From Gracilimonas sp. (lineage in GTDB: Bacteria; Bacteroidota; Rhodothermia; Balneolales; Balneolaceae), in contig JAKURD010000001.1 of the NCBI GenBank assembly GCA_022450045.1, positions 310,001 through 374,000 of the forward strand: 64,000 nucleotides of DNA, read 5' to 3'. The notes under the pieces are model-generated. The model saw nothing but the letters and a program-made list of their open reading frames with translations, was not told the origin of the DNA and did not search any database. A program made the translations under genes and the position numbers. Numbering within the stretch: position 1 is the stretch's first letter; every line of letters begins with the position of its first letter. Positions 62,211 through 64,000 of this stretch are shown one piece after another.

Positions 62211-63384
62211 TTTAGCATTTATTTTTGGAATAACCGCTTGTGACCTCGATCGCAGGATCACTATTGATGAGGTCGGGGCTCCTGTTTCATTGAATAGCTC
62301 ATTACCTCATTTATATACAGATAATACAGGAACCGTTTTTATGAGTTGGGTAGAAGAAGTTGACAATATGGCCTATCTCAAATTCTCTTCGTTCTCCGGG
62401 CATACGTGGTCAGAGCATAAAATCGTAACTTCCGATTCTACCTGGTTTGTGAACTGGGCAGATTACCCATCCGTCATAGCCAGGGACGAAACTCCCATGG
62501 CTGCTCACTGGCTCAATAAAGTGGAAGGGGGAGCCTATGCCTACCACATCAATATGTCGGTGTATGATGAGGGCTGGAGCCCGGCTTTTACTTCTCATCA
62601 AGATGATACGCCAACCGAACACGGGTTTGTCAGCATGGCTCCCGCTTCCGACTCTACCTACGCTGCAATTTGGCTGGATGGGAGACAAACTCACGATCGT
62701 GAAGATGACCAATATTCTGATTTAAATAAGGCCATGACTTTACGTGGAGCAATAATTAACACCAATGCTGAAATTGTAGAGAAATTCCTTATTGATGATT
62801 CCGTTTGTGACTGTTGTAACACGGCCATTACAAAAACCGAAAATGGATTTTTAGCGGCCTATAGAAACCGAACCGGAGATGAGATCAGGGATATCTACGT
62901 CACATCTTATGTTGACGGAGTGTGGTCGGAGCCAAAACCTGTTCATGCTGATAACTGGTCGATCGGAGCTTGCCCTGTAAATGGACCGGCTGTTGATGCG
63001 TATGGTAATACCGCCGCTGTTGCGTGGTTCACCGGTGCCGAAGGCACACCGCATGTTCAGTTTGCGATCTCCAAAGATCATGGTAAAACCTTTGAAGCCC
63101 CGATCTCTCTGGATAATGACTCTCCTTTGGGAAGGGTTGACCTCAACATGACTGAGAATAAGATATGGGTAAGCTGGCTCTCCCCCGCTGAAAACGGAGC
63201 GGAATTAAAGATCAGAAGTTATACGCATGATGGAGAAGAAATCGCTTCAACAACTGTACATGACCTTTCAAGAAGCAGAAGTAGTGGATTCCCTCATATT
63301 TCTGAATTAGATTCCGGGTTAATGATCGCCTATACCGATGTAACGGGAGAGATCCCAAGGGTTCGAACACTAATTTTGGAATAA
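62188..63384 (+). CDS. Sialidase-like (Asp-box) propeller lipoprotein
   Basis: 398 aa from ATG at 62188. The signal peptide has a lipobox at GITAC. The rest is strand-rich with repeated W-x-D motifs, an Asp box SKDHGKTFEAP, and AIWLDGRQTHD. A CDCC cluster (VCDCCNTAI) is typical of a group of exo-sialidase-like lipoproteins in Bacteroidota. Catalytic assignment is uncertain; it may bind or cut a glycan outside the cell. Its frame overlaps the upstream membrane gene. Confidence 0.75.
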   Translation: MRSILLFSLAFIFGITACDLDRRITIDEVGAPVSLNSSLPHLYTDNTGTVFMSWVEEVDNMAYLKFSSFSGHTWSEHKIVTSDSTWFVNWADYPSVIARDETPMAAHWLNKVEGGAYAYHINMSVYDEGWSPAFTSHQDDTPTEHGFVSMAPASDSTYAAIWLDGRQTHDREDDQYSDLNKAMTLRGAIINTNAEIVEKFLIDDSVCDCCNTAITKTENGFLAAYRNRTGDEIRDIYVTSYVDGVWSEPKPVHADNWSIGACPVNGPAVDAYGNTAAVAWFTGAEGTPHVQFAISKDHGKTFEAPISLDNDSPLGRVDLNMTENKIWVSWLSPAENGAELKIRSYTHDGEEIASTTVHDLSRSRSSGFPHISELDSGLMIAYTDVTGEIPRVRTLILE

Positions 63385-63430
63385 TGCTTTCGTTTGAGGT
63401 ACAAAACTAAACCCTTTTTACCAAAAGCAC

Positions 63431-63597
63431 TCGATCCGATGGACGTGGAGCCATCAGGCCGGGAGGCAGAATACACACAACCACGAGCTCGATCTGATGG
63501 ATCACCCATCTGATCGATGATGCAGGCGCAGGGTGTTGGATTAGGATACGAACTGAACGTGGTTGCTCGAATCCAACAATCGGTCAGATGTGCAGAA
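63431..63597. repeat. Dispersed repeat (CGATCTGATGG family), copy 4
   Basis: Non-coding block with GGACGTGGAGCCATCAGGCC, CTCGATCTGATGGATCACC, CATCTGATCGATGATGCAGG and CCAACAATCGGTCAGATG, matching 58983-59298 in the same orientation. No terminal inverted repeat seen. Confidence 0.7.
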
Positions 63598-63639
63598 GTC
63601 AGCTGATTCGTTGAGCGTTTTAGTTCTTTGGGTTTCGCT

Positions 63640-64000
63640 GCCCTTCCTTCCCCTGCTTGTCATTTCGAACGCAGTGCAGGGAGTGAAAACGAACGAAACG
63701 TAGCTGAGAAATCTACGGAGTCGAAAAGAGCAGTATTGCTGAATGACCCAGGGGGGATTTTCATGCTTTTTATGTTAATAGCGAGCCTCGTCATTCTGAG
63801 GGTATTCCCGAAGAATCTCGCCTTTGCAGGGATGAGAGTATGACATACACTACACAATATGCCAGCCACTTCTTCTATTCTTGGTTACTCAAACCCTATG
63901 CTTCGCAAAAGGCAAGGTTCATCGCTCTCGCTCTGAATGACTGGGGGTATTCATGCCTTTTAATTCGATATCAAGCTTAGTCATTCTGAGGGTACTCCCG
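63640..64000. repeat. Cluster of short interspersed repeats (GTCATTCTGAGGG / GTCATTTCGAACG type)
   Basis: Contains TGTCATTTCGAACGCAGTG with GAGAAATCTACGGAGTC, GTCATTCTGAGGGTATTCCC with GAAGAATCTCGCC, a decayed middle, and GTCATTCTGAGGGTACTCCC at the window end. Such phrases are common small repeats in Bacteroidota-type genomes. Small reading frames here have no coding character. No gene from 63385 to the window end. Confidence 0.65.

Noticed and set aside
63431..63597. Possible CRISPR-like array from repeated GATCTGATGG words
   Set aside because: The words do not recur at regular spacing with unique spacers; copies are scattered across the window as a dispersed repeat.
63628..63869. Small frames on both strands near the window end
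   Set aside because: They fall in short interspersed repeats common in this type of genome and have no coding signature.

Overview
The window looks like chromosomal DNA from a member of the Bacteroidota/Balneolota-Rhodothermota side of the FCB group; this assignment is inferred, not proven. Reasons: AT-leaning DNA with A-rich leaders and almost no Shine-Dalgarno sequences, several TTG starts, PorV-like outer-membrane barrels beside a secreted propeller with a type IX/FlgD-like C-terminal domain, a monomeric isocitrate dehydrogenase, and small intergenic repeats typical of these phyla. No rRNA, tRNA, CRISPR array, prophage or complete insertion sequence was found.

Layout. 1-3.4 kb: leftward trp operon (trpE-trpS-trpG) behind a classical attenuator whose leader peptide has three consecutive Trp codons. 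3.4-7.5 kb: a MITE-like repeat, then a small lipoprotein, a secreted propeller and two PorV/PorQ-type barrels. 7.5-8.2 kb: a repeat and a decayed wecB. 8.2-23.3 kb: leftward housekeeping genes: pssA-psd-rseP-dxr, a deacetylase-like gene, pgeF, aroE, an SRPBCC protein, tmk, a block in which pta and ackA enclose an EamA transporter and a lipoprotein with a degenerate caspase domain, then an outer-membrane barrel, a Nudix hydrolase and greA. 23.5-30.3 kb: rightward SLC13 and SulP transporters, a TrmH-type methyltransferase, a family-4-like uracil-DNA glycosylase lacking Fe-S cysteines, and dnaB. 30.5-33.9 kb: leftward QTMAN-like glycosyltransferase, a MutL lacking the endonuclease motifs, and a small membrane protein. 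34.2-41.5 kb: rightward monomeric icd, then thrA-thrB-thrC behind a Thr/Ile-rich leader peptide. 41.5-44.4 kb: DedA and PlsC-like membrane genes, then a graveyard with an OlsB-like remnant split by the second MITE copy and a GIY-YIG remnant.

45.3-54.9 kb: a leftward type IV pilus / type II secretion-like operon: PilC/GspF, PilB/GspE, a cyclic-nucleotide-binding protein, a PilT-like ATPase, a PilM-PilN fusion, a PilO-PilP fusion and a secretin ending in a SPOR domain. There is no pilin or prepilin peptidase here. This compact machine is the most system-like part of the window. 55.5-63.4 kb: an MFS transporter, an Ig-like lipoprotein, a degenerate AAA+ protein, a SUI1/YciH-like factor, a four-helix-bundle gene enclosed by 29-bp inverted repeats (like an rRNA intervening sequence outside rRNA), a phage-type metallopeptidase, a Nei/Fpg glycosylase and a sialidase-like lipoprotein. 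The rest, to 64 kb, is interspersed repeats.

Recurring themes are leader-peptide control of amino-acid operons, at least four short repeat families, and several enzyme folds that have lost metal or catalytic residues (pseudo-caspase, UDG, MutL, AAA+, Nei zinc finger). All were read by eye. Family assignments come from motif recognition, not database searches.
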